This document shows positions 1-12,339 of a stretch of DNA of 64,000 bases, one piece after another. The stretch's first letter is position 1; each line of letters begins with the position of its first letter. Source of the stretch: Pteria penguin (Eukaryota > Mollusca > Bivalvia > Pterioida > Pteriidae); NCBI GenBank assembly GCA_035048485.1, contig CM068586.1, forward strand, positions 30,563,349 through 30,627,348, read 5' to 3'. Under the pieces are notes generated by a model. The model did no database searches. It was not told the origin of the DNA and saw only the letters and a program-made list of their open reading frames with translations. The position numbers and the translations under genes were made by a program.

Positions 1-1230
1 AAGAAAGTTGTCCACAATATTAATCAGTGGTTAGGCTAGTTTCTCATTATGATATTAGTGAAATAGATAAAATTTAGTTATATACTTTATTCTGATTTGT
101 AGAAAGGAGGGAGGGAAGATATCTATCTCAGATGTAGGAGAAAAATCGCAACAGAAATGCATAACGTTCCGGGATAAGTACACAAAAGACATCACAAAAC
201 TATTCACAAACAACACAAATCTGGTTGAATTACTACTGTAAAATGCTTTCTTATACTTGTTTTTCCTGACGTGTTTCATTCAGTTTCTTGATAAAGTATA
301 GTATAATAATCCATTAGTTTAGATCAACAATTAGTCATTCTAACAATTACTCAGTCATTTTGTATTCATTTTACCAAAACGACAAACAGAAAAGAAATCT
401 GACAATCTCCGACGAGAAAATATTTTCCAGGCTAAACAAAAGCGAGCATGAGACGTGTATATAGAATACATATATTTCCAAACAACATGTTCCATTATGT
501 TGCCCTTTTGAAACAAAATTGTGCTTTTGTGTGACAGATTGATGGAGGGATGTAATCCTATTCCAATTAAAGCAACATTATTGAAATGTCTCGTATGTTA
601 AAACATCAAATATTAGTCGACCTTCCAACACTAAGCAGTCTCAACTAATACGCAAAGCTAAAACTCTCAATCCAACCAATATTTTCTCCAATACAGCGTC
701 CTACGTAGAGTGCAACACTCAAATTACAAGACTTACAGTTTAGTTTTTGGAAAAAATATATATATATATATATTCATTATTGAGTGTAATAGTTGAATAG
801 CATCAAAATGGAATGAAATATGAAACTTAAGCATTCATGTACTACTTAACTATGAGTAACGAAAATGAAATGAAATTTCACAGAGATCCAAATATCTTTC
901 AACAATTTTCTAAACCTGTGGTTTTGGTTTTGGATGTTTTAAATTTTCATTCCATTCGTAAACTTTTATTCATGGGAATACATTTACAGTCATGTTGTTT
1001 TAACTTGGCTGGATGTTTCTCTGGAAATAAAACATGAAAAGTTAACGCACAACGTAACGTCAAGGACAAAACAAGAAATAGTAATTTGTCATGAGCTTTC
1101 GATTCCGGTTAAAACCGGGAAAACTTTATTCATGAACGTTTTATTATCGATTTGTCCTTTTGTCTTAGCTACTTACATTTCATCCGTCAGTTTGTTATGA
1201 AGTTGTTAATTTATCCGTTTCATCACATCA
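1..1230. other. AT-rich stretch with no recognised gene
   Basis: I see no coding signal or recognisable repeat here apart from a short (TA)n tract near 757-776. The open frames are short and of biased composition. Confidence 0.5.
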
Positions 1231-1712
1231 GAGATGACGGGCCTTGATGAAACCTCCTTCAGAGGGACATGAACCTCAACCTCGTCCCATCTGACTGTTA
1301 GTCGGGACTCCTATAGATCAAGGGTCTGAGCTCCCTTCCAGACCAACGGAGCACTGTTTACTCATTTTGATATTGCTTTATACTTTTTTGATACCATGAT
1401 GTTTTTCTGCATTACTACACGTGTTTATATATTTTTATGACCTCTCAACCTGAGACACTTGATCTCTATGTGGAGAAATATTTATATTTTTAATTGTGTG
1501 TCCATTGACTATTTTGCTGTTGCGGTGAGTGGAAAGGTGGTTAAGCACACCAATTGATTGGCTACTGTCATATCAAATGACCGTCCTAAGTCGGTATTGT
1601 AACTGGACTTTAATCGAATACTTTTGTGGGTTTTTTTCACCATTAAACTGTATACTGTGGTGACTTCTGTCATAAGGCTGAGTCAGTAACTTTTCTTTCT
1701 TTGTTTACAAAC
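1231..1712 (+). repeat. PLE-A 3' tail, old copy
   Basis: This non-coding block aligns along its length with the tails at 15871-16375 and 53700-54203. Shared landmarks in order are ACGGGCCTTG, CTGACTGTTAGTCGGGACTCC, GGTCTGAGCTC, a GTGAGTGG-AAGGTGG block, the core GACCGTCCTAAGTCGGTAT, and a 3' end GGTGACTTCTG. It therefore carries the second of the two 3'-end variants seen in the window. No reverse transcriptase coding sequence precedes it, so it is a solo or 5'-truncated tail, and it has more substitutions than the other full tails. Confidence 0.75.
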
Positions 1713-3236
1713 AAAACATGGTTGGACCTTCTCGTGAAAATATTCACTGGGAGTGGACCCCCTCTCTGGAAAATTTCTGGATCCGCGTCTGGCTTATGAT
1801 ACTTGCCAGCCAAGTATAGTATCTTCTGGGCTCTCATACGAAAGAGACAATTTATCTATCATGTACGACGAAAAAGAAAAAAAGGGCCATCCTTATGTAC
1901 CCGATACCGAAACACCTGTCTGTACTCACATCATGCACGAATCGAGGAGTCTATCCCCTCTGGCAGAGACAGGGGACGATACAGATGCATTACATTCATG
2001 TTGAAGTAAAAAGCGAATGCGATGACTGATTTAGTAGATGCAGTAGGATTTCTCGACCTCGTTAATGCTATTTATTCCCACCTTCGCTCGGTGCAGTTTA
2101 AAGTTTTTCTGCTCAGCTCATTCTATCGGTGGTAGAGATGGCGTAAATACGAAGATATAATAATACCATCGAGAATATCTTCAAATATACGTCAGTTACT
2201 TACAAATATAGAATAACACCCCCAGAAATAACAGATTTTTAACAAAGAAAAATTGCCAGGTACAGGTAGACATCTAATCAAATATTCCTGATTAACTGGT
2301 TCCCGACTTAATACTATCAAGTTGTTATTATCATTTGTTTTTTGATGTATTATTTGATTTTATCATTATTTTGTTTCATTTTCATGCATTATTATCATTA
2401 CTTTTATCACAAGTAAACATAAAATCAAGAGTATTCGATGTTTGAAATGTCTTAATGTTCTTAAATTCCATGTACAGCATATACAGATTTAATTAATTCT
2501 AAATATTTGATTATCATTCTAATTGCATCGAACTTCCTCTACACGTTAAAGCACTTCATGTAAATGTACATATATAGTACTAACGTGGTTTCAACCGTGA
2601 GCACTCAAGAATAGCAGAATTTACATAAATGTAATGTTAACCTAACCTGTTATGTTACGACTGCGCCTATCTGTATTTTCTTCATAAATTTATGAGCTCG
2701 TTCCTGGATTTTGCGCTCACAAAATGGCCAGTCGTAATAATGACACCCGTCATAAGTCGTTATAGCGAGATATAAGGTCGTAATAACGAAATATTTAGTC
2801 GCAATTAGGTAATTAGATAACTTGCTTCATAATCGTTGTAAAATAAATAAAGTTTAAATCTAATGACCATCAAATGGGACTCAACAGCTATACGCGTTCG
2901 CTTCGAATTTTACATAATGCCTAATTCTGTTTTGAGAAGAAGTCCGAAACATTCCGGATATATCATGAGTTATGATTTTGGTTTTATCGTAAGGGATCAT
3001 GTAATTTCATATGACCAGCATTTGAATTTATTGGAGAAATATACATAGATGAATTATATTTGATTATTTTCTCACTATAGGCAGTAAAACAAACGAAAAC
3101 GATTTTACCTAGAAACTGAAGATAAATCCCGAGGGGTAAGACTCATGCAAAGTCATTTATCTTGACAATCTCAGCGTTTGTGAATGGACCCCAATACATA
3201 TCATGTGTAGAGAGTCAATAGTCAATAAATAACAGA
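1713..3236. other. Mostly unrecognised; solo inverted-repeat end at 2650-2677
   Basis: Most of this stretch is unrecognised AT-rich DNA. Positions 2650-2677 resemble the right end of the TA-flanked element at 30683-31824: both have TTATGTTA, then GACTGC, a short CGCCT/ACCT step and CTGTATT. It looks like a solo end of the same family. The overlapping small frames at 1753-2009 match nothing I know. Confidence 0.4.
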
Positions 3237-3370
3237 ACATGTTTTATTTTGGTGCACATTAAGCGCATTTCGTGAACTTACGTCTCTTCAGTGATACTCG
3301 AGGCCTAAGATGTGGAAATCGAAATTACATATATATGGGAGGAGTAAACTCATTACCAAATTGATCTAAG
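3237..3370 (+). repeat. Dispersed repeat R1, diverged copy
   Basis: R1 is named here for a short interspersed repeat whose best copies lie at 41270-41545 and 35706-35985. This copy keeps the order GTGCAC, GCGCATTTCG, ACTTACGTCTCTTCAGTGAT and a diverged CTCGAGGCC, then loses similarity. R1 has no coding potential that I can see. Confidence 0.55.
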
Positions 3371-3393
3371 ATCAATGCTCCTGTTCACTAGTC

Positions 3394-3686
3394 CGTCATT
3401 GCCATGACTGCCATTCACGATTGTGGCTTTAAATTGGTTAAGCATCCGCCTTATTCACTTGATCTCGCTCCATCAGACTTTTTCCAAATCTGAAAACAGC
3501 TATTTCCGGCTCCAACTTTCTGTCCGATGATAACGTCATAGTGCAGTGGATGACTTTCTGAACAGCCATGAAAGGGAATTCTTTAAAAGTGGCATCGAGG
3601 CCCTTAAACACCGCTGCCAAAAGCGTATAGATACTGCAGGGGATTTTGTTGAAAAAATCATGCAATATGTCCGACAAAATTCATAA
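3394..3686 (+). pseudogene. mariner-type transposase, C-terminal remnant
   Basis: The plus strand encodes the end of a mariner-family DDE/D transposase, which would cut and rejoin element ends at TA sites. The first frame reads AIHDCGFKLVKHPPYSLDLA and continues PSDFF; in this family the aspartate of the PYSPDLAPSDF region is a catalytic residue. A one-base shift gives ISGSNFLSDDNV, and a second shift gives DFLNSHEREFFKSGIEAL followed by HRCQKRIDTAGDFVEKIM and a TAA at 3684-3686. The N-terminal helix-turn-helix half and the earlier acidic residues are absent. With at least two frameshifts it is dead. The opposite-strand frame at 3438-3677 is a shadow. Confidence 0.8.
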
Positions 3687-4660
3687 CCTTCAATATGATG
3701 CTTACAACATATCAATCAGCTTTCGTATGTTTTAATGATAAAAAGGAATTCAAATTGTATGGTGACTACAAGCTTGGTTAATTTTGAGAATTCTTTGGCA
3801 ATTGTGTCAGGTATGCATTATTCATAGTTTTTCCATTTTACGTTTTTTTTTTAAATTTTCTGTCAACCACATGGTCATAGAGATAATTAAAATACTAAGA
3901 TTTGTATTTAAGTGTACATGTACAGATGTGTAAAATTCCTTTGGACTTTCTTTTTCAGTTCGGAATTTGGCTGTGAATAAGGTAATTTACATGTTGAACA
4001 TTATGAGTTTATTATAGTCATAAACATCTTCACATTTTTATGCAAAATGTTAATTCAGCTATGTCCTGTAATGCATACTGCTAAGACAGAAGTCTTTTAT
4101 CCATTCTTTCATACTGAAAATATAATTAGCACCCTCACACCGCTGTTCTTGAGCAGCCATCGCTGATATACTAGTATATTCGATAAAGACCTGTGATATA
4201 TAATACCTTAGATGAGAAACGGTTTAAAATGTTAACATGATGATGTATTTTCTCAGCGTTCATTGATTAAGGGACCTACGAATGACTTCTGATGTTCTGA
4301 CATTAACATCTGAACAAAACATATTCTAAAAATCTATGTAGGGAGACCTGAAAAAGTTCGTCAAGTGTAAAGGTAAATAGTTCAAAAAGTAATTAAACGT
4401 CAACATCTAAATAAATTCTAAGTAATTTTAGATTTTAGTTGCTGTTAATATTTCCTTTAATATAAGATGGATATTGTGTAGCCAAGGTTGCACATAGATA
4501 AGTATAGTTTTGCATGATAGTGTATTGTTATACTGCCATTTAAAGTAAAAATTTGACAATATCTGACACATTTCTTTTTATCAGATTAAACAATAGCTGA
4601 ATACATTATAATATAATATTAAATAATTATTTTGAAAAAAATCTGTAAATTAATCTAAAA
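3687..4660. other. AT-rich stretch with no recognised gene
   Basis: I see only short open frames and T-rich runs. No repeat shared with the rest of the window was noticed. Confidence 0.45.
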
Positions 4661-4661
4661 T

Positions 4662-4865
4662 AAGGAGCGCTTTCTTCATGAATGGATCTGTCCATAGATG
4701 GCTTCTTATGCTCTTACGTTCAGATCAATTTTTCAATGAGTTTGCTGTTCAAATATTTATATATTCGACTTTTAGTTCAGGCCATTACTGAGTTGTCGAA
4801 ATCCGCATATGGTGTACCTGAAGTGTTTGTTGTAGCCCATGGCATCTTATTACATCATTAACATA
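4662..4865 (-). repeat. Dispersed repeat R1, reverse copy
   Basis: On the minus strand this shows CACCATATGCGGATTTCGACAA near 4800 and, farther on, the R1 3' half with a TGCATGA-like segment and GCTCCTTA. It matches the order of the copy at 35706-35985 but is more diverged. Confidence 0.55.
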
Positions 4866-5011
4866 TTTGCCATATTTGCTGTCTGCATCATTTTAAACTA
4901 TTATCTGAAAATACCAGATAGAATTTGTAATTTCTTCACAATGATATCTGCACATGTACACTAGATCAAGAGAAAGGATATGAGTATTTACATGGGGTCT
5001 GCAAAAGAGAC

Positions 5012-5133
5012 GACAGAAGACATCTGACCAGTTGTATGACAAAAATCACCAAGGACATTACAAAATATTTGATTGAAACGAGACCGACTAAGGACGGTTA
5101 TTTAAAGTAACAAACATCACTTACTGGGTCTGG
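5012..5133 (-). repeat. PLE-A tail fragment
   Basis: The plus strand reads ACAGAAGACATCTGACCAG, then ACAAAAATCACCAAGGACAT and ACCGACTAAGGACGGT. This is the reverse complement of the PLE-A tail 3' end of the first variant, ending GTCTTCTGT. It matches 43290-43533 and 56371-56500. Confidence 0.65.
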
Positions 5134-5755
5134 GGTTTTTTTTGGGGGGTTTTTTTGGTTGTTTTTTTTTTACAAAAGCTTAATGTATTTTGATAAGGTT
5201 TTGGTATTTGTGTTATTAAGAGATATATTAAAAATATTAAAAGTTCCTTTTACCATTTGCATTTGGTAGATTTCTGTTTTGTATTGTGTATGGTAATATT
5301 AACAATAAAGGTATTATAACTTTCTGTCGATGTATCCCTGTACTCATACGTAACATTGACAATGACCTTGGAGGTGTGACCCTGCGTCAAGTATATGGAA
5401 TATCCTTGCGTCATGGTTAATAGTTTGAGCTTTATGAATTAGATCAATCATATTTATTTTAGACCAGACTCTGTATATTGATCATAATTGTTTGATAAAT
5501 CACACTGCTGCAATCGGGCATGTTGACATCAAAGAACTACCAATTTAGGAACTACATTATAAATAAGTATGAAATTAATACCACGAGTAATTGTAAGATT
5601 TACTGCCGAATTGGTACACCAATATAGCCAGTGAGGGTTTGAAATAATTACTCTGAGTCCAGGTTACGACAAAGCCTTCTGCCATGTTAAACAATTGTTA
5701 GAAGTGTCTACTGGGAAGAGCTACTCGACGTTTTTAACTCGAGTTTTTTTTTTTT

Positions 5756-5901
5756 TTGTTCTGAGGCGACTAACAATAAAATTGATCACACAGGGCTACA
5801 AAATCAAACGCATGAAATTGTCACAGAGGAAATTCTATGGTACATATATATCATTGGGTAGTATAAAGTTCCCCTTTCCAGATTGTTACGTAATATGCTG
5901 A
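5756..5901 (+). pseudogene. PLE reverse transcriptase, C-terminal remnant
   Basis: The frame contains RRLTIKLITQGYKIKRMKLS followed by QRKFYGTY. This corresponds to RLSVKLLNQGY and SSLRKFYGRY at the end of the PLE-B protein at 62374-64000, and to RLATKLLMHGY and SSLRKFYGRY at 28400-28480. The region lies downstream of the palm domain in these retroelements. The catalytic motifs are missing and a T-run interrupts the frame upstream, so this is a 5'-truncated, dead fragment. It may represent a third PLE subfamily because the sequence after KFYG differs from both other copies. Confidence 0.6.
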
Positions 5902-5913
5902 TACACAACAATA

Positions 5914-6052
5914 TACATTGACGTCCTTTTACCGATCTGAGAAATTCTTTATTTGACTTCACCAAGAGACGCTGGAACATTTGCAACGGGTGTAGGCATG
6001 CTAGCAGGATAAGATTACTTCATCCAGACACCTTGTCTAAAGCCCTGAAATG
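5914..6052 (+). pseudogene. Short open C-terminal fragment, function unknown
   Basis: Immediately after the PLE remnant, one frame reads FTDLRNSLFDFTKRRWNICN and continues GCRHASRIRLLHPDTLSKAL to a TGA at 6050-6052. The composition is rich in R, K, C and H and looks protein-like rather than random. I do not recognise a family. A stop lies just upstream, so only about 45 codons are open. It could be a C-terminal extension of the same retroelement or an unrelated exon end. Confidence 0.3.
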
Positions 6053-9000
6053 AGTTTTATGTTCAATTATTTACAATTGCAATTATTTGCTATATATCAT
6101 TGAAATGTTTAATAAAATTTTTGCAAGATAAGCATCTATCAGAGAAAAGTCACTTGTGCAAAAATTACGAAATCATAACAAATGACAAAATGTCAAAAAT
6201 CATAATGTGAACTCGGAAAGGAACAAACAAAACAATCAGTTCTATGGCCTCTAATCATAGAATTCCCCCGATCTGAATTTGAATGTAACAACATGTTCAA
6301 TATTCAGAACGCTCAACATGTGGTGTCAAAGTTTTATTCTTTAAAAGCATAGTCATGATATCACCGTAAGAACTGCAACACAAAAGCAACATTGATTAGC
6401 ACTTTTTCCTTTCTTATGTTTCATAGAAAACATATTATACAATTCGGTTTTAGTACATCAAGATCAAAACAAAAATGTATAATGATGTGCTATGTGATAT
6501 ACATAGGTCAAATACATGGAGGATGAGGAAGTGCTGCATCAAGTATAACTCTTTGGTTGCCATAAACAATAATAATTGACTAAAGTTTAGATTTATATAA
6601 TCTAACTCTTGATGATTTGTTTGTTACTGAAAATCAAACATAATACAAACAGACATGGTTAAACATAAGAAAAACAGAGAAATACCTGTTAGAAGCATAC
6701 ATACTGCTCACAGCTAGTCAAATGTAAAGTGCGCGGGGAAATCTAGACAGAATTTTGGAAAATATTTATGTTTAACCAAACAACATGGCAATATGCATTT
6801 ATAATATTTATTAAGATAGTATTTAAGGTAAATGTACTTTGTTTTCCTGACCGATGCTTTATGCATATCCAAATAATTTTGCAAACACGCTTTCATCGAA
6901 TTAAAATTCTTTTACCGGATACAAAAGATACCTAATATCTGGTTACAATGCGCATGTTAACTAACCCGAAATGCACGAGATTCAAAATGAGAAAGGAAAA
7001 AACAAAAGCACCTGAGTCAGAAGCAAGACAGAAGTCACGACGGAAATGCACTGTAAACAATATAAACTAATTCATAAATCTTTAGAACTGAAAATAGAAA
7101 AACACTCTAATGTAACCTGTAGGATTTTTTTTCTGATAAACACTCTCAAAACACTGTCATTTACAGGGCATGATTTTGTTTTGTTTTTTGGTTTTTTTTT
7201 TAACTTTTATATTATTAAGTGTACCGATATATCTCTTATAAAGTGTCGCAAAACATTGTCAATGATATGAGTTGAGATAGATTTCTTTCTTTACCAATGT
7301 ACGTTAAAATTTTTCTTCACTAGTTAAATGGCGTTTATATGAAAAATATGATAATGTATATAATATCATGCTTATTCAAATTTTTTCTTTTTGTTATTGT
7401 TTTGTTTATTGCCAAAAAGTTCCGTAATACGGAATAATATGTTTTTTCATCGTACATTTAAGTTATGCAAATATTTATTATTCATATATCAAAATAAAAT
7501 AAAATTAAATCATAATCAAATGTACATTTGAAAGAGAATATTAATACATGTTGGCATACGTATTCGTATATCATTGGACCAAACTGTTATTAGTAAATAG
7601 TTTCTGTAACCCTTCAGATATCGTAAAAAGAAGTGGTTTCGACAAATTTATTGACGATCCAATATTTTTTTTGGTGTAAATTTGATTAAGCAATTTATAT
7701 TGGACTATGAAGGTTTCTAATGCAGACGTGATTATTACCATCAATGTTATTCAATAACTTAGAAAAAATGCACCCATAATAATTTTTGTAATGAAATATT
7801 TCTAAAAGTATTTTTCTTCGTGAATTTTATGTTTTAAATAGATTCCACAGATTTAATTTTGAATAATGGGTTTTCACTTTAAGAAAATAATTTGATCTGA
7901 TAAAGTGTATCGGAACTGCTAAAACATTAAAGGTTTTCATAGATATGGAACTTAAAACGGAATCTAAGTAAAGGAAACCATGCCAAAAAATAGGATTTCG
8001 AACAGTTTTAATGTACTCGAGTATTTGTCATTTCCCGGGTATGCTCCAAAGTAGATGCTCATTTGTTTTTTCCATTTTGTTTTATCTTTTTGTCACGATA
8101 TTCAGAAAACTTTGCTGGTTTATCTCATCATCTTATAAGCCTGATACACGTAAATAAAGTTTTTTTAAACTTTGGAACATGGTATTGAGACATAAAGTTT
8201 GTAATCTGTCGAAACAAATCCACTACAGCACCAAATGTGCACACACAAACTTTTGACATATTTGTTCAACTTCTGTTGACCATATAGAGAGCCTTGCCAA
8301 AAGTAATGTCTCTCAGCTTTCTTAGCAGGGTAGATATCAAATTATATGGTTCTTCTATCAATGTTATTTAACGTAACAGATCTGTTGCTGCATGAGAGAA
8401 GAGAAAACCGACCTCTAATATAGAGACTAAATCAAGAAAAAAAAAAAATCGGACAACATTTCGTGCTAAGCGTTACTGAATTAATAAGTTTAATGGTGTG
8501 ATATAAACCCTGAAAAATATTTTGAAAGAAAAGTAAACACGAGGGCAATGTCTCATTAATTCCGGGGATGGTCTAGAATAAATTACAAAACTGTCCATTC
8601 GAACATAATATGCTACACAAAGTATACCAAGAGAAACCAGATTAAGTATGCCTCTTCTCTGAAGTTCCATATTATACTGATTATCTATTTAAAACGAATC
8701 TTCTTACATGATTCGCAAACCATTTTTTTCATGTCAATCCTGTTTAAGGTTTATAATTGTTTTGTGACCTTGTTTTATATCTAGTCTTATGAATTTGCAG
8801 TCGGTGTAGCTTTACTTTTGTCATTAGGATGTAACCATATAAGACTTTATATAAACTTATTTCAGAGTCTTCAATCTGGGTGCATTTATTTAAAACTTCA
8901 AACATTGGTGGAAAAACTGATGGTGGTGGGCGTGTATACATATGTGCTGGGTCAGATGAAGTTACTATGAATCATTAGATGGATACCAACTCTGCATATG

Positions 9001-9876
9001 GTAGAATGTAGACCATGTAATTACTGTCGTACCATTTATACACATTGAGCTCTACTGTACTGTATATGAATGAGAAAGGTTCAAATGTTGTAACATGTGA
9101 TTGTATAAATTAAAAAAATGCATATTGATAATCTTTGACAAACTATATATAAACTTTACTACAAAACAAGCAATCTTTTATCTCAGATTCTTAGTAGTAT
9201 TCCTTATATTTTGCAATTTTAGACGACCACCTGTTCCCCATAGAAAAGTTTATGAAGTACAAAAGGAATCTCAACCCTGCATTTGACAAATTATTTCAAC
9301 GGCCAAGTGGCAATCTTCTATGCTCTGGTATGACAAAGTTCCTTTAGGTCATAACTAAATTGGGAAGATGATGTCAAAACTATGGCAAAAGGCTTGCGTA
9401 TCAAGCAAGTATACAAATCACTCACTGCGTGTAACATTAGTACAAACTTTTAAATTCAACTGGAGAATTTGACAGTAGACATATAATGAGTGTGTGGGCA
9501 CACAGAGCGAAATCAATACTAAAACATATTCGGGGTATACAAAACCGATATCTAAATGCAAAATGTCTGAAACAATATCTAAAACACATCGTCAGAATGA
9601 GAAATTTGAATTTGAATAAAATGGAGTAAGAACTGATAAAATAGAAAATAATTGTGATGAAGTGTCAATCAGCTTTGAATTATTCGAATTAAAACCTTTA
9701 TCAAATAGCCAATTTGAATTCATCAAAAATGATTCAATGGATTCTAAAATCTATTGTGATACTAGACTCTTCACATAATAAGTGTTCTGATACTAAAAGA
9801 TATAATAACTAAATCACGAATAAAAATAAAATAAAATAAAATAAAATTAGATACTTCATCATATATTAGGTTGGCT
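6053..9876. other. Long AT-rich stretch with no recognised gene
   Basis: I looked on both strands for reverse transcriptase, transposase, integrase and zinc-finger signatures and found none. The open frames are short and rich in F, I, L, K and Y, as expected from A/T-rich DNA. A short (AAAAT)n tract sits at 9825-9847. Confidence 0.45.
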
Positions 9877-10977
9877 CTAGACGTAGGCGTCATTCCTTTT
9901 CATCCCAAACATAGCCGATAGATCAGGTGACATAGCAGGCCAAGGTAGTGCATTCACGATTGTCGATAGTCATTAACATGACGTTGACGTACAATTTCGT
10001 CACGGTATTGTAGACCGATTAAACTGCCCTCCACTATCACCAAGGGGGTTCTTCCATGTGTTGTAATTCCACCCAAAACCATCACGCTACTTCCACCGAA
10101 TTGGTGGCGCTGAATAACACAGGCGTCAATGTAACGATGGTAAGCCCAAATACAACCATCACTGCTGTCGAGATGAAATCCCAACTCGTCCCTAAACAGA
10201 ACTTCTGCCCAATTTCAGTTATTGAAACAATGATGCCTCCTACGCCACGCTAACCTCGCAACACGGTGACGCAGGGCAGAACAGGACAGATAGCAGGACG
10301 TCGAAGACGGATGTTGGCCTCTAGCAATCAGTTCCTTACGGCACAAGGACTTATCTGTCAACGTCCAGGGATGCTTCTAGCAGTCAAAGAAGCTGATTTT
10401 AATCAATTACGCAAATACGGGACTTCCGTGATACGCTTCAGCTTAGAATTTTACACATTTTTTCGTGAAATATTAAGCATTCAATTTCCGACATGGTATA
10501 AATAGGGTACAATCGAGACTACAAACTTTCGCAAAAGAAAGTGGAAGAGGACAGATGTTTGTACAATAATATTTATAACCATATTTTAATCATTCAAAAG
10601 GAAAATCACAGCAGTGCAATACTTATTTTCACTTTGAAGAATTTCTGTCAGGGGGTTGTTGGTCACGGTTGTACCCGTTTGTATTATACCCTACATTTCA
10701 CTAATCACTGATGTGTATCTCGGAAGTCCCATATTGGATGTCCGTACTCGTTCTTGCCGATGTAACGTCACACTCGTGCGTCCTGATCGTGGGCGATCCC
10801 AAACGGTGCCATTTTGCTGATATCGTCTCATAAAGCATTTACAGTGTTAATATGAACTCCAAAATGCCCTGCCACATGACTTTGGGACATCCCAGCTTCC
10901 AGCATCCTAATAACATGCGGACGATCATTTTCAATCGAAACTTCAGAAAAGCGTGCTGTGTCCATCAAGGCACACAT
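9877..10977 (-). pseudogene. Tc1-like transposase, interrupted
   Basis: The minus strand encodes a Tc1-family DDE transposase in pieces. The N-terminal helix-turn-helix part near 10977-10740 reads MLEAGMSQSHVAGHFGVHIN. A middle part gives LLEANIRLRRPAI, typical of the second DNA-binding helix region. The catalytic part reads LFRDELGFHLDSSDG, CIWAYHRYID, FGGSSVMVLGGITTHGRTPL and, near the end, WPAMSPDLS, which matches the WPxxSPDLNPIE block. Stops and frameshifts occur throughout, and the C-terminus after SPDL is diverged. A 312-bp inverted-repeat element (10419-10730) splits the gene between the N-terminal and middle parts. I could not define the terminal inverted repeats of the Tc1 element itself. 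Confidence 0.8.
10419..10730. mobile_element. Small inverted-repeat element nested in the Tc1 gene
   Basis: The left end reads GGGACTTCCGTGATACGCTT and the right end, as its reverse complement, reads GGGACTTCCGAGATACACAT. Inside these, a second inverted pair combines GGTATAAATAGGGTACAA on the left with TTGTACCC and TATACC on the right. No coding capacity is visible. The position inside the transposase gene fits insertion of a non-autonomous element, but I could not settle the target duplication. Confidence 0.6.
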
Positions 10978-11229
10978 TGAGTACTCAAACACGCATTTAG
11001 TATATTAAACTATGCTTTTGGGTACAAAGAGTGATAAAAATACTTTTGTTTTTATTTACTTTTCAGTATATACAGTTTCGTTATCCTCTAGTACATATAA
11101 AGTGTGTCGTTATTTTGGAAAAATCCTGATTTACTCGAAATACATAGGTATATTTTAGATTATTTGTTAAAACGTCAGCATATGAGAGAGACCGTTATAC
11201 CGTACATGTACCGTGGAAGTTGGAAAATC

Positions 11230-11465
11230 CTCGTTGCCTCGGTGGGCAGTCCACGTCTGTCCTCCGTGGACACCACGGAAGGCCAGTTTTCTGTCCACGT
11301 TAATGTTTATAATACAATTTGCCATCTACCTGTGCTTGTCCTCTCGAGGTCAAAGCGGACAAGGTTTTCACACCTTTTACCTGTACGTGTCCTCTGGTGG
11401 ACAAAACGGACGAGCTTTTCACACCTTTAAATTAAAATTGTCCCACAGTGGACGTAAGGGACATT
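11230..11465 (+). repeat. Imperfect tandem repeat with GTCC/GGAC motifs
   Basis: Two units of about 60 bp run through 11330-11430, each containing CTGT-CTTGTCCTC or CTGTACGTGTCCTC, then GCGGACAAGG or ACGGACGAGC and TTTTCACACCTTT. A weaker third unit contains GTCCCACAGTGGAC. Opposing TGTCC and GGACA motifs make the block partly self-complementary. Confidence 0.55.
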
Positions 11466-12339
11466 ACATAGATGTGCCTGTATTGTTCAAACCGTCAAAC
11501 GTAACGTGTTGTCATCTTGTCTTTAAAAATACGATCGTGAAACTTCCAGATTATTTTATATATATATTTGCTTCCGCTAAACCTCCTGAAAGACAGACGC
11601 AAATATTAGTTACGGCCCCGATAACCTATAAACCGGCTGTTAATAGAGCGTAGTTTTGAAAAACGAGTGAATACAACAATATTGCCGTGGAAATGGTGTC
11701 AGTTATTTTAAGATTTATTATTATTATTTCAATTCTTAATTTTTTGTGACCATGTGCGCGAATATCTTTCTTGCCGGTATTATGTCATGTTAATCAAAGA
11801 ACATTAACGATAGATTCACTTGTTCACAGCAGGTATCGGACATTTACGATTAACTCCTTTGTTACCATATCCATAAATAGAATAAACCCATTCTGTATGA
11901 CAATTTATTTGAATGTTTGATATTCAAGGACTTATAAACAAATTGTTTACAAGTCCTTGTGATAATGGAATAAATTAAACTGAAATAATTGAAATGATTT
12001 TCTCAGTTTATGGCGCCAGACTCGGGTGTTTTGCAAAAAATCAGAAAACACGATGTTTTATTTAAGGAGTTTTTGATTAAAGAAAAAATAAATAAATAAA
12101 ATAAAAATCACAATGTTTTCTAAATCACCCTTAGTTGAAAGCATCCAAAGTGTTCCCCTGTTGTGGAAAACGCCTGATCATTCATGTGTGAACCAACTTT
12201 TTTTAATTTGAGCCACAGAGGTGTGAAAATCTGTAGTGTGAAGACTGTCATACATGTACATCCCAATGCATATACATGTACTCTATCGTTATATGTGGGT
12301 GTGTATTAATAAATTGTGTACTAGCATTACTATTTTATA

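Noticed and set aside
3438..3677. 79-codon minus-strand frame
   Set aside because: It is antisense to the mariner transposase remnant with DLAPSDF.
10056..10505. Two plus-strand frames
   Set aside because: They are antisense to the Tc1-like transposase; the minus strand carries the family motifs.
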